The notes: generated by a model from the letters alone, not told the origin. Positions 48,378-59,735 are shown, counted from the stretch's first letter. The stretch: DNA of 64,000 bases from Nelumbo lutea (GCA_022828595.1 JAKGHH010000004.1:51138922-51202921), one strand, 5' to 3'. Translations and numbers: made by a program.

Positions 48378-49351
48378 TGGCCCATTTGGTTGCTGAGAAA
48401 GAATGGGATGAGAAAGGATGAAATGATAAGGGATGGGATGAGAAGGGAAAATTTATTTTTCCAATTTTGAATCTTGTGTTTGGTTGTTGATACAAAATAT
48501 GTGAGAAAATTAATTTTTTTAGTGTTTGATTGGTAAGAACTGAAATTTTAACCAAGGAATGCTTTGAAAATCTTTATGCCATTTGAAGATTCAAAATACA
48601 AATTGGATCCTTCCTATTCTGCTAATTAAATTCCTGAATTCCATTGCATTCTAAATGCTTCTTTCAGCCAAAACGACAAATATCGACTTTGTATCTCTGC
48701 AACTCCACTCAATGATTGATGGTATCCCTTCGTGAGTTCCATTTAGGTGTACTATGGGATGCCTTTGGGGAGAAGAAGTAGGCCTTTTGATGGTTAATGG
48801 CAGTCATGACCATTAGTTTCAGCATCAGAATGGTGTACTACAAGATGCCTTTGGGGGACAGAAACCTGACCTTCGATCTCTACTTGAGTGTCACCTTCAA
48901 CCCCTTATCAAAGCTTCACCTTCAATCTATGACTTTAAACATCAGAAACAGTGGCTTTTAGCCAGCAAATGACCATTTCTTCCCAACAGCACAAGGAGAC
49001 TGGTGGCACAAAAAAATGGACTAAAAAATAGTCACTAGACATCAATGATCATGGATTTGGTCTTACCTTGGTCAGATATTGCCAGGAATGTTGTCGGAAG
49101 CTTGACCATTGTAGATGCAGGGAGGCGATGAGTGTTGACTGTGGAACTTTAGTCGAAAGACTCAATACTTTTTTCCATAACTTTCTCTTTCTCATTGGTT
49201 CACACCATTTTACCACAACCCCGTGTCCTTGATTTTGGGAAGTGGCATCACACAATTTCCCATCTCATATTGACAAACAAACCTGGGAAAATAAAAATTT
49301 AATGGGAATATTCCTATTTTCCCATCCTAGTCACACAAACCAAACATACCA
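48378..49351. mobile_element. PIF/Harbinger-like element with TAA target duplication
   Basis: The ends are tggcccatttggttg and caaaccaaacatacca, inverted, each next to TAA (48375-48377 and 49352-49354). Subterminal gggatgagaaagg / cccatcctag words are also inverted. It has no transposase reading frame. It is nearly equal in size to 27027-27994. Confidence 0.8.
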
Positions 49352-49424
49352 TAAAGGATTTCACAAGTTGAAGTTCGATAGTAACCTAGGCAAGCTGGGC
49401 ATGAAAAATATTTATGCTTAGCTT

Positions 49425-49430
49425 GAGGGG
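49425..49430 (+). other. Polypurine tract of the copia element
   Basis: A purine run (gagggg) directly before the 3' LTR start tgtgtttaga, in the usual place. Confidence 0.6.
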
Positions 49431-49695
49431 TGTGTTTAGAATATGCAATATGATGAAAAGGCTTTTTTTGGTTTTTTTTTTCTCATTTCCTCTTTATACT
49501 TGGGCGCCCAAGTAAGGGCAAATTTATACTTCTAATAACATTATAAACTTTTAGTCTCTAGTATGAACAATAACTTGAGACACATCTTCACAACATTTCT
49601 TCTTCTTCTCTTCTTATCCCTTCTTCTTCACCTTTCTCTTCTTCTTCTTCTTCTTCTTCTTCCATTGTTTTTAGGTTTCACCTTAATAGTGTTAA
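49431..49695 (+). repeat. 3' LTR of the copia element
   Basis: See the 5' LTR for shared blocks. It is about 55 bp longer, mainly through a cttctt microsatellite near 49600-49662. The end is taken after ttaatagtgttaac and is approximate. Confidence 0.75.
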
Positions 49696-49696
49696 C

Positions 49697-50025
49697 CCTT
49701 GAACATGGAACAATAAAAACAATTTTTTATGCTTCTTGTATTAGTAATGGTATCTACTCAACAGCCAGTATAGGAGAAGCCAGCTTGGTGAAGTAGTTGA
49801 CTTTAAAGCCAACAACATTGACACCACCATCAACATTGCCAAAGCTTGGGCTGCATGGGAAGCCCACAACCTAGTGCTAAACTTTAAATATCACTCCAAT
49901 ATCATCAAGGGAGACTCAAAGCTTGTGATATCCTCTTGCCTTCAACAAGTGCTAGGCTCACCATGGAGATTAAGGAAAATCATTCATGATTTCCTAGGAA
50001 CAAAGGTCTATTTGGTAAAGGCTTA
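49697..50025 (+). pseudogene. L1 LINE RNase H-like relic
   Basis: The frame reads INIAKAWAAWEAHNLVLNF, IIKGDSKLVISSCLQQ and SPWRLRKIIHDF. It resembles the RNase H-like C-terminus of plant L1 ORF2, where EGDS.LV is conserved. It sits immediately beyond the copia 3' LTR, with the L1 zinc-finger part immediately before the 5' LTR. Confidence 0.65.
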
Positions 50026-50029
50026 ATGC

Positions 50030-50093
50030 ACAATAGACCTATTCACAGGCTTACCCCATTCAAAATTTGGAGAAAGCCAAGCCCGAGCTTAGC
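50030..50093. repeat. Short deletion relic of the tagacttgttcatggg family
   Basis: It begins tagacctattcacaggc and ends cccacaaacaagtcta, inverted like the ends of 42783-43162, with almost nothing between. Confidence 0.55.
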
Positions 50094-50230
50094 CCACAAA
50101 CAAGTCTACTATATAGAAACGTGTACTACAAGTTGAATTAAGCTTTCATGAAGATAAATCAAATGTGTAAGGGTTTGTATTTCTTAATCGTTGTGATCTT
50201 CCTTGGTCTTTAGCTTTCATTTGTTCTAAT

Positions 50231-51208
50231 TAGGGGTGAGCAAAATAAACCAAAAAACCGAACCGACCAAAAAAATCGACCGAAATCAAACTGAAAACTC
50301 GGTTAACTGAATTGGTCGGTTTGGTTTAGATTAACCTTAAAAAACCAATGGTTAACCGAATTGACCGGTATATTATATTTTACTTTTATATTTTTGAAAA
50401 TCAAATAGGCTTCTCGTCGTTCTCACTTTCTCTTTTTTTTCTTTTCTCTTTTAAAGTTTTAAGTACAATCCTTTCCCTTTTTGACTTTCTATCGTTTTCA
50501 CCTTTTTCATGATTTCCTATTGTAGTCTGCTACAACTAGCTAGTCAACTTTTCAAATTTTCATGATTTCCCATTGTAGTCTTGTAGATCTAGTCTTCTAC
50601 AGCAACGTGCATCCCCATGAAAAATTGCAAATACCCTTTTCTAATCTTCCTCTCTTCGAATCAAATTAAACGCCTTTCCCTTTCTCTATCACTCTCAGTT
50701 CTTCGTCTCTCATCTCTTTGGTTTTCTTCTTCCCAGACTGACTGACGGTCTCCGAGTCCCTGACTGATGACCTTCGGGCTCCGATCGAGGACCTTTGAGT
50801 TTTCAATCTCTCGTCTCTCAATTCTCTCTCTATCTCTCTCAGAGTAAACGCCTTCCCCTTTCTCTCTCACTCTCAGTTGTTAGTCTCTCATCTCTCTAGT
50901 CTTTTTCTTCCCTAGACCGACCGACGGCCTTTGAGTCTTTGACTGACGACTTCCGGGCTCAGACCGATGGCCTCCGAGTTCTCAGTTTCTCATCTCTTAG
51001 TCTCTCTCATATCTCTTCTTCTTCCCCAATGGGAAAAAATCTCAGATCGATCGACCTTTCTATTTTTTTTGAGTGCATAAAAAGCTGAAAAATTGAACCG
51101 CAGTTAACTGGTTGCATCAGTTCGATTTCGGTTTGAATACTCAAAAAACCGATCAGGTTGGTTCGGTTCAAAAAATAACCCCACGAAACCGAACCGTGAG
51201 CACCCCTA
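50231..51208. mobile_element. hAT-like element upstream of the mS35 gene
   Basis: It starts taggggtgagcaaaat and ends cgtgagcaccccta. Flanking octamers gttctaat (50223-50230) and attctaat (51209-51216) match at 7 of 8. Inverted aaccgaaccg / cggttcggtt words follow the ends. The middle carries two copies of a ct-rich unit. No transposase. It ends about 515 bp before the mS35 start codon. Confidence 0.85.
50669..51020. repeat. Two tandem ct-rich units of about 177 bp
   Basis: Units start near 50669 and 50846 with 'cgccttyccc tttctctytcactctcag'-type text, followed by ga(c/t)cgacggcctt/ctccgagt and gggctc. The reverse strand shows an R/E-rich shadow frame that I do not regard as a gene. Confidence 0.7.
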
Positions 51209-51274
51209 ATTCTAATGATTTGTGGGGATGTGCTACCTCTATCTTGTGTAGCCCCCTTTGGGATTTATAAAAAA

Positions 51275-51625
51275 GGTAAAATGTTGAGACATCCCTTGAA
51301 GTTTGGTAATTACAATTACATTCCCTAAACTTTTTGACATTGCAAGTAGGCCCACTTTGAAGGTAAAGTTACAACTTTAAATTCTTTTAAGTTCTCTTTT
51401 TTTTTGTTTTAATAAAGTTTGTACTGTGTTTTCAAGAGAAACCAGCTTTAATAGTAAATTCATGAGTATTTTGGACATTTTATGTCTATTTTTAGAGGAC
51501 TTTAGGAATGTTAAAGGGAGTGATTGCAATTACCAAAATTCAAGGAAGTTTTTGCAATGGTCCAAAATGCCAGGGGAAATTTCAGCAATTTAAAGAAAAT
51601 TGGGACGAGTATTTGAAACATCCCA
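51275..51625. mobile_element. Foldback element in the mS35 upstream region
   Basis: The text ccttgaagtttggtaattac near 51290 is the inverted counterpart of gcaattaccaaaattcaagg near 51526, and the flanks also pair loosely. This style (a 'gaggtttggtaattac' motif) is a common plant MITE-like repeat. It ends about 100 bp before the mS35 start codon. Confidence 0.5.
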
Positions 51626-51724
51626 TAACTTAGGGGGTTATTGAGTTAACTCAAAATTAAAACAAAGAAGAAATAACCCTTGAGCAGTCGAGCATGCTCT
51701 TACAAAGTGAAATCCAACGCCACC

Positions 51725-54700
51725 ATGAGAGGAAGCATAGGAAGATTAGCGAGTGGCAGTAGCAGTAGCAGCGCCAAACAGTCCCTTTATCTTTCTTCCT
51801 CTGCTTTCTCCACATTTTCCGGCGGAGGCGGCAGGGGTCGAGGACGTGGTCGAGGTTCAGGTCCCTTCGACTCTCCAAGCTCCTCTCAGTTTTCCCCTCG
51901 GACCCCCGGAAAACCCGATACTACCGGTGCCGACGACGCCGAAGCTGACGATTCTTTCCTTCCTTCCGGCCTTGGTCATGGCAGAGGTAAACCAATTCCT
52001 TCGACCCCAATTCTCCCGTCATTTTCTTCATGGGTATCTGGCATGCGTCCTTCTGCTGGTCGTGGCGGCCGTTCTACCCAGCAGCAATCCGATTCACATC
52101 CATCCGAGCCTCAAGATTTTCAACCCAAGAAACCAATTTTCTTTTCTCGGGAAGATCCACAGGGGCCATTGACCCAGAATCCTCCTACTGGCGAACCTGG
52201 TCGAAGCCCGGGGGGGATTGTTCTTCCGTCAAGTCTTTCGTCGGGGTTACCTGGTGCCGGACGCGGAAAACCGCCAAAGCCATCGTTGGGCCCCAGTGAG
52301 ACTTCTGTTAGCGAAGAAAATCGACATCTTCGGCCGAGAAGAGAGGGAGCTGCTGTTGGGTTGCAGGATAGGACTTCTCCAAGCCCGCCAAGGTTGAGCC
52401 GCGAAGACGCAGTTAAGAAGGCGGTCGGAATTTTGCGTAGAGGAGGAGATGGTATGGAAGAGGGGGGAAGAGGAAGAGGAACTAGAGGAAGAGGTGGTCG
52501 AGGACGTGGAGGAAGAGGAGTGCAAGGTTGGAGAGGAAGAGGTGGAAGGTCTGGCGGTCGATTCCGTGACTTGGAGGATAATTATGGAACTGGTCTTTAT
52601 CTTGGTGACAATGCCGACGGGGAGAGGCTGGCTAATAGACTAGGAACGGAGAATATGGATAAGTTGGTTGAAGCATTTGAAGAGATGAGCTACAGTGTGC
52701 TTCCTTCACCAATGGATGATGCTTACTTGGATGCTGTCCATACGAATAATCTGGTCAGGATTCATTGTTTTGATCAAATGTGGTTTTAATGGATAAGTTG
52801 ATAGTTGGGTTTTATTGATTGTGGATATTTCTTGCTTGCAGATAGAGTATGAGCCAGAGTATTTGATGGGGGACTTTGAGACAAACCCGGATATTGATGA
52901 GAAGCCTCCAATTCCTCTTAGGGATGCTTTAGAGAAGGTGAAACCATTCTTGATGGCTTATGAGGGAATTCAGAGTCAAGAAGAGTGGGAGGTTTGTATG
53001 TCCAATGTCCATGATGCATATTCCAACAAACTGGCCATGCCAATTCCTATTCTCTACTCCCGCAACTTTTACTTTTCTTTGTTTGGATTGATTGCATTCC
53101 TTTTATATGCCATAATTTTATCATTTTCTTATAATAGTTGCTTTTACATTTTATTGTTCAATTTCCCATTGGCTTTCTGATCATGATACGTTCAAATTTG
53201 CATTTTTGTGTCTACTCAAAGGCTATTCTTTTTAACTATCAACTGTTCATGTGAAACAAGATCTTTCTATAATATATTCTCATGTTGCATAAATGCATTG
53301 TATTTGTTCACACTGTCTTTTTCTTTTCTGTTTTTATTTTTCTTTATCATATTTTACTTTTGGTTTTGTGCTTAACAGGAATCTAGATACCATTGGAAAT
53401 GGCCAAATAATACATTTTATGCTCCTGAATATGCTGGTCTCTAATTTATAGAATTTGAACTTCATCTTCTTTTGAATGAATGTATAGTGAAATTTGAAGT
53501 TCAGATGCTAGAAGTGTTGTCATAGATTTTTCTGCACTTTTATTCAAAATGGTTTGTTGGTATCCTTGTTTAAAGTGACATTCCTGTTCATATGACTATA
53601 CATTATGAATTGTTTCCAGTATCCTTTGATGTTTATTGTTTTTTCCTGTATGCTTTGTTTATTTCAGTATGGATTGTCATTACACTCTTAGCATCATTTA
53701 ATATTCAATTGACTACGATTAAGCTTAATGGTACAAATTGTGTACCATGGGCCAAATCAGTTCAAGTGTTTTTGATTGGTTGAGGTAAGCTGGTATATAT
53801 TAAGGAAGATAAGTCGAAGAGTGGGTTTGATGGGTTCAATGAATGGGTGCAAGAGAATGCATAGGTTATGACATCACTATGGAAAATCAAATTAGTATAA
53901 ATCTTATGTTTCTTGACACAACTAAAAAAATTTTGGATCATGCCAAATAGTTGTATTCTGGACAAGACAATGTAACAAGAATCTATGAATTGTATCAAGA
54001 ATACTTCACCCTTCAACAAGGTGATAAGATTGTAGACGAGTATTATGCAGCCCTGAAGAACTTGAAAAATGAACTGAATGTCTATCAGCCTTTACCTTAC
54101 AGATTAAAAGGTTCAACAAGAACAGAGAGAACACTTGAATGCTGCAAGGTTCTTGTTTGGATTGTTGGTAGAATTTGAACCTATCTAGGCTCAGGTTTTG
54201 GGTAGTAATAATCTCCTAAATCTATTGGTCATGGGTTTATAGACAATTATGGTGGAGGTAGAGAAAGAGGAAGTATCAGAGGAGGTGGTAGAAGTGGTGG
54301 TGAACGTAGGATAGTTTGTGAGTGTTCTCATTGTGGTTGTGAAAGCCATACAATTAATTTTTTCTATGGTTTGCATGGCCCACTATCTATTTGGGCAAAC
54401 CATGCTGCAGTAGGGGATAATCTTTGCTACAATACCTCCACAGTTGAGACACCTGTTCAAGGAGGTGGTGAGGACAAGGAGTTGATTTCTATTACATGTG
54501 AGGAGTATGATAGACTTCACTAATCCTATTCTTCTGATACTACTATCCTTGTTACATCAAGTATAGCTTACTTTGCCTCCAAAGGTCACATGATTGGATC
54601 TTTAGACCTGTTTATGTATTCGTCTTCTCCCTCCACACCTCAAAATGTTACTTAGCTAATGCTACTACATCTACTACTGGTACTAGTAATGTGTCTTTTG

Positions 54701-57101
54701 GTTCTATTACTTTACATTTTTTCTTTTGTGTACCCAAATTTTCCTTCATTCTTCTATCTGTAAGTAAACTTGACCTCTTAATTGTTTTAGTCACCTTTTA
54801 TCCCTCTTATTTTGTTTTTTAAGACCTCAAGACGGGGAAGTTGATTGGTGGCGGGTGTGAAATTGGAGGACTGTGCTACCTAGATGACAATGATTTTTTT
54901 TTGATAAGTAGAAAGAAAAATTCACTAAAAAAAGAAAACAAACGAATACAACCTAGGACGGTGTTGAGAGAACACCTCCAAAGGATCTAAAAGAAACAAT
55001 AAGTAGCCAAAACCCAGCAAAAGGCCCCCATAACAAACAGACCCCAAACATCAAGCAGCCCAACCAGCCCATGAACAAATAAACAACAGACAAAAACCCG
55101 CGAGTAGAACAAAAAGTAGCCTCAACAACAAGCCAGCTGAGCCCAACAACCATGGACCTCTAAGTCTCACCCTCTCAACTGCATCACTACTCAGTACCCA
55201 CATCTTCCTTTACTCTTCATCAACGGAATCTGACTCCTTTCCTTCTCCTTCCTCCCAATTCTCACCTCCTTCCCCAACTACGCTTCTCTCGTTCTTTTTC
55301 TGCCTTCTATTTTGTTCAAATTGCTTGATTGCCTTCCTCACCACTGCTTCTCCCTCTAAAAAGAAAAGGGCAAGAGACTTCCTAACTGCTACTTGTTTAT
55401 CAACTAGTTTATCAATATTGACTCTTTTCTCAATGCTGACATCCTCAGTAGCTTTATTCCCTCCTATCTCCTTCTCCCCTCTCTGTTTTCCTCTCCAATC
55501 ATTTCCTAGTCACTTCCTTTTATCTTTGTATTCCTCTCTAATCATCCATTCCTAGATGTCCTTCCTCTTCCCCAATAGATATCGGAAGCTTTTCAAAGTA
55601 ATTTGCTTGAAATCTTTTACCACTTGTGCCCTTAGGAACATAGCTGAATCCTCCCTCATCCTTCTTCCTCCCTTGAATGACCTTCCACAAGTAGGAAACC
55701 TCTCTGGTATCCACGTTTCAGTTGGACATCACAAACAACCTTTGAAGGAGACGAGAATAGACCATTCTTGCCATCTATAGGATATGACGCAACAAAGGTC
55801 ACGTGCTCTATAGCCTTGTCATTTTGGTTATAAACTTCTTTTGAAGCGCCTGACCCCTTCGGCCTAACTCAACAACCCAAGAGATTGGATCCGTCTCGCC
55901 CGTTCATTCTTAGCACCGCCTCTTCATCTTCCTTATTTTGAACCAGGCAAACCTTGTTTGGTGATTTCCAAAGTTCAGACATGATTCCCCTCCCTTGTTC
56001 TTGAACTTCTCCCCCCTCTCTCCTCATCTTCTGCTTGTAAACACACATGCCACATCATCATCTTCCTCAGGCGAATCAGTGATTCTCCATAGCAACGCTT
56101 CAGCTTCTGACGTGATCCAAACTCTGTGCCAACAACCATCCGCCTACAACTCCACTGACCTTGGAATGAACTTAGGACGGACCTCCGATAATCTCATTCC
56201 TGTAGCATGAAGATCCTGAACATCCAAATCAACCAGCTTTCCCCCAATGGCCTTTGCAATATTTTCGAATACTCCTTCCTCCCAAAGTTTGAAAGGAAGA
56301 CCCAGACAATGTTTTAAAATGTGGAGGTGTGGCGTGAAGCGTTCCACTACCTAGAGGCTTGAGGCATAGTTCAGAATGTAAGAGGCGTAAGCCTCCTGAA
56401 CACAAGGAGGCATAAGCTTACTTAAGAGGAGGGGGGATGAGGAGGAAGGAGGGAGAAGAGGAAGGAGGATCTCATTTTTTCTTTATTTTTAATAAAAATC
56501 TTTTATATTAAGAAGAATGAAGATGTGTATCACTAGTTAAAAGGGGGGGGGTCTTGTCGAAGCAGAGGTGAGTGAGCCGAAGCGGAGCCATTTTATTCTT
56601 TCCTTGTTATTTTATTTTATTAATTTTTTGCACAAAGTGGCCACTCTGAGACCCGAACCTGTCTCATTCTTGCCAGCCTGAGATTTTGTACTATTGCACC
56701 AAGAAATTGTCCCTGGACTTGTTTATAAATTCTAATGTAGACTAGTGGCTTCTATGTAGAAAACTTTTAAATGTCATTTGGTTCAACCTTACAAGTCAAT
56801 ATACCAAACTATCCTACTTGCTAAGTAATTTATGATAATATGGTTATGGCATGCAAAGCTTTTCTTTTTTTCATTCTTTTTGTAGTTAGCTTAATTAATT
56901 TCTCCCCTTTAACAGGAAATTATGAAGGAAACAATGGAGAAACTACCATATATGAAGGAGCTTATTGATATCTACAGTGGTCCTGATAGGGTAACTGGAA
57001 AGCAACAACAACAGGAGTTGGAAAGAGTTGCAAAAACTCTCCCTGAAAATGTGCCATCATCGGTAAAGTGTTTCACTGACCGTGCTGTTCTGTCTCTTCA
57101 G
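51725..57101 (+). CDS. Mitochondrial small ribosomal subunit protein mS35 (S24/S35), 3' end outside window
   Basis: Exons 51725-52753, 52842-52991 and 56916-57101 join in frame (343, 50 and 62 codons), with GT-AG introns of 88 and 3924 bp. I start at 51725 because of its caccATGa context and because MRGSIGRLASGSSSSS is a good mitochondrial presequence; an in-frame ATG at 51680 would add 15 residues. Residues from about 295 carry the conserved S24/S35 domain: GLYLGDNADGERLANRLG, LPSPMDDAYLDAVHTNN, YEPEYLMGDFETNPDIDEKP, PFLMAYEGIQSQEEWEE and CFTDRAVLSLQ. mS35 is a structural protein of the mitoribosome small subunit. RG-rich stretches occur near residues 37-48 and 247-283. As I recall, plant homologues continue with a short GWGFDKK-type tail; it was not found up to 64000, so intron 3 exceeds 6.9 kb. 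Confidence 0.88.
53680..54890 (+). pseudogene. copia gag relic in mS35 intron 2
   Basis: Frames with shifts give TTIKLNGTNCVPWAKSVQVF, RIYELYQEYFTLQQGDKIVD and EYYAALKNLKNELNVYQPL, then REHLNAARFLFGLLVEFEP. This is gag of the UBN2-type copia group. Near 54822-54885 DLKTGKVIGGGCEIGGLCYL matches the pre-integrase block, so most of the protease region is missing. The relic stops where an L1 tail begins. Confidence 0.75.
54894..56304 (-). mobile_element. L1 LINE, minus strand, internally deleted, in mS35 intron 2
   Basis: On the plus strand it begins with nine T (a minus-strand poly-A tail) and gataagtagaaag. At the other end, minus-strand LGLPFKLWEEGVFENIAKAI and GGKLVDLD match the plant L1 ORF1 domain usually labelled DUF4283. 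No endonuclease or reverse transcriptase lies between, so ORF2 is largely deleted. No target duplication was located. Confidence 0.65.
56307..56470. repeat. Partial copy of the 'aatgttttaaaatg' TIR family
   Basis: It matches the left part of 5910-6212 (caatgttttaaaatg start, gcctcctgaacacaaggagg core, gaggagg purine tract) and then breaks off. Confidence 0.65.
56640..56715 (-). mobile_element. tRNA-derived SINE-like fragment
   Basis: On the minus strand, ttggtgcaatagtac is followed after about 30 bases by gacaggttcgggtctcag and then ggccactttgtgc. This resembles plant tRNA-derived SINEs, with a box B-like ggttcgggtc. The box A side is weak, so no functional tRNA is claimed. Confidence 0.45.
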
Positions 57102-58130
57102 GTTTGCTCTCATCCTTGTACATTCCCTGAATATCTGCTGACTATGCATATTGTTCATTGGGAGGTTTCTTTACTTCCCAACTCCAAATCCAAGAGCTTG
57201 AGAGGCTGGATGGATCAACTATTGACATGGTCAACCTGGTGTAACTGTTTGATCCAGCTAGGTTCTGTTTAACAAAATTGTTAAATTATTTCAAGTCATA
57301 AAAGCAAGGCCTGGCATCATGGGTGTTAACGTAGAGCTGGTTGATAGTAGGCAAGATTGATGGGTAACCTTGCTTTAAAAACCAGCTAAGTATTCTCCGA
57401 ATTTAGGGGATAATTTAGAGAATTGTTGCCGGTTTTCTTCTAGTAGCAAAAATTTACCAGAAAATAACAAAGAAAAAAAGAAATCATGTGTTTCTCCTAT
57501 ACTAATTTCAAGAGAAAAAGTGAGCATCCACTGAGAGGAAAAAAAATTAACTCATTTGGTTCTGTTATGGAAAGATTTATGCGTTACCTTTCGAAAAAAG
57601 GGATTTATATGTATTTATTTAACTCAAAGCTTTTACTGAAATAGAAATTTGGTATTTACAAAAAGTGCATTTGACTCGTAATTAGAATCCCAGAAACTTC
57701 CAATAATAGAAACTTAGAAAATCAAAGTAGCAGTTGGCTCAAACTAATAGTTTCCTAGACAAAATAGAAACTACCAACTATGAACATTCCAAAAAACAAG
57801 GGAGAAACAATAGCTTGTTTTAAAACATATAAATAGAAAACATCTATTTAGACACTGTTAGCATCAAAATTTGGGCACAACCATTGATTCCTTCATCTTT
57901 CATATGTTTTAGTAGCTTTGGGGTTTAAAACTCTCCAGAAGTTGATTTGTTGTATTCTTTATTGCTATACTACTGAAGGCTGAACTGTCTCAGTTACCCC
58001 CTCTGAAAAGAATTCACCCTTAAATTTCTCTGTCATGCTCCTTGTAATAAGTAAGTGAAAGATGCTTCAGATTGTGACAGTGATTTGCAAATGTGGTGAT
58101 CCTTGCTAGAACCTCACAAGACCAATACTT
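57102..58130. other. Start of mS35 intron 3, nothing recognised
   Basis: I looked here for the short last exon of mS35 and did not find it. No TIR pair or domain was seen. Confidence 0.5.
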
Positions 58131-58135
58131 ATTTA

Positions 58136-59720
58136 GAGGGTGTTCAATGACATGGTTTTGTTTTTGTTTTTTTTATCAATAACAGGAATTCATTAAATTA
58201 ATAAGAATTAGTTAAAGCACTTCAGAGAGAGATAAAAAGGTGTAACTCTCTCCAAGAGGACAACAAAAAACAAAACAACTTATAATACAGCCCAAAACAT
58301 TTGGTCCCTTCCCACCCCCTGCTTTGCCAAAGCATCTGCAAATGCATTTGCTGTTCTCTTCACCCACTGAAATTGGATTGCCCTCACTACTACCATCAAA
58401 ATTTACCTTTATAACACCACAGCCTGGTGGTGACCACACAGGACAAACAGAAGAGCAAGCAGGAGCAGAATAAGCCACCTCCATCTAGCTGTTCAACAAC
58501 ATATCTATAGAAATATCATTAAACAGGTCCAAGGATTTTAGCCAGTGCACCACCCCAACTGTTATTACTTCAAAATACTTTCTTCTTTCAATTTCAGAAA
58601 AAGTTCTGGAGTTCCTTTCTTGCCATAGAGTTCAGCAAATAGCATCCCTCACACACCTCCACATAATCCTTTCCCTTTTCTTTGGCCATCGAAGGAACAA
58701 AGAGCTAAACAACCTTTGGATATTTGACGGTGGGGTCCACCTGCAACCAAAAAGGGAAAGAAACCAGTCCTAAATAACAACAACAAAAGGGTAGGGGTTT
58801 TCACCACTAGCCTTGCAAAGAATGCACCAATTCAGAGATAAGCACCAAAAAAGCCTTTTTCTTTGTAGTAAGTCACATGTATTACACCTTTCTAGGAAGG
58901 CTTCCCAACAAAAGGCTCGAATTAGCTCACCTGAAACTTCCTTTACTGGAAAATTTTGTGCAAAGTTACTAGCAAAGGCAAGAGGGACTTAAAAAAGGAA
59001 GCACAAGAGGTCCCAGAGGGAGCTAGGGTCCACAGTCTCTTATCCCTCTCAAAGGGATCCAACACCACCCCATTTAAACTCTGAACCAAATTCATGACAT
59101 TTTCTACTTCATCCCTTAGGCCTCTTCTAAACCCCAAATCCCAATCAAACCCGAAGTGAGACTGAGAAGGAACTAGAAAACTAGACACAACCTTGCCTTT
59201 ATACTAGGAGAGGGAAAACAAGGAAGGGAATTGGTCTCTCAAAGGTACATCACCCACCCAAATGTGCTTCCAAAATTTTACTTGATTCCTAGAGCAGAGG
59301 TCATACCTGATGTGCTACAGAAAAGAAGGAAGAATGGTATGCATAGATTTCCAAGGAGAGGCTCCAATAGATCTTGCCATATTCCCAATGTCCCAGCCAT
59401 CATCTGCCTGACCATGAATACTCAGAATTACCCTAGCCCACAACTTATCCTTCTCACCTTCCAAGCTCCACAGCCATTTCCCCAAAAGAGCTTCATTTTC
59501 TTCTTAATGTTACCTGATCCTAATCCTCCCTCAGCCCTGCTTTTAGAGACCATTTCCCAATTCACTCTATGATCCTTCCTCTCCTCCCTTGGTTCCCACG
59601 ACATGGTTTTGTTTTTGATAAGAAAAACAACTCCCATGTCAGCAAAAACAATATAATTTTGCTGATGTGGCAGCTGTTTTTGTTTTCAAAATAAAACAAA
59701 CCATGTTGTTGACCACCTCC
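58136..59720. mobile_element. MITE (same family as 3633-3771) split by an L1
   Basis: Ends gagggtgttcaatgacatgg and ccatgttgttgaccacctcc are inverted, flanked by TTA on both sides (58133-58135 and 59721-59723). The MITE core ttttgctgatgtggca lies at about 59658-59673. An L1 occupies 58167-59599, leaving a MITE of about 134 bp plus the duplicated target. Confidence 0.85.
58167..59599 (-). mobile_element. 5'-truncated L1 LINE with 18-bp target duplication
   Basis: The 18-mer gacatggttttgtttttg occurs at both borders (58149-58166 and 59600-59617). The plus strand starts with eight T, the minus-strand poly-A. Minus-strand frames give VNWEMVSKSRAEGGLG, a decayed linker, then VWSPPGCGVIKVNFDGSSEG and, after an internal deletion, NAFADALAKQGVGRD, the RNase H-like C-terminus of L1 ORF2. 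Stops and shifts make it inactive. Confidence 0.9.
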
Positions 59721-59735
59721 TTAGGTTTTGGAAAG

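Larger units (their letters stand above)
41619..49695 (+). mobile_element. Ty1/copia retrotransposon, both LTRs, dead and multiply invaded
   Basis: In order: 5' LTR, primer-binding site, gag, zinc knuckle, protease and integrase fragments, reverse transcriptase, RNase H, polypurine tract and 3' LTR. After removing the three inserted DNA elements (380, 1650 and 974 bp) it would be about 5.1 kb, the normal copia size. Frames are broken by many stops and shifts. The LTRs have diverged clearly, so insertion is old. It appears to have landed in an L1 relic. No exact 5-bp target duplication was found. Confidence 0.85.

Noticed and set aside
50661..50870. Minus-strand R/E-rich 69-codon frame
   Set aside because: It is the reverse of ct-rich tandem units inside a hAT-like element.
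51753..52643. Alternative frames and a minus-strand Ser-rich frame over mS35 exon 1
   Set aside because: They overlap the long frame that joins in phase to conserved exons 2 and 3; low-complexity GC-rich sequence explains them.
55325..56210. Short plus-strand frames in mS35 intron 2
   Set aside because: They lie antisense to an L1 relic and lack domains.
56640..56715. Functional tRNA gene
   Set aside because: Only a box B-like motif is convincing; no cloverleaf with paired acceptor stem could be drawn.
57102..58130. Last exon of mS35
   Set aside because: No frame gives the expected GWGFDKK-type tail, and no suitable splice acceptor with such text was seen.
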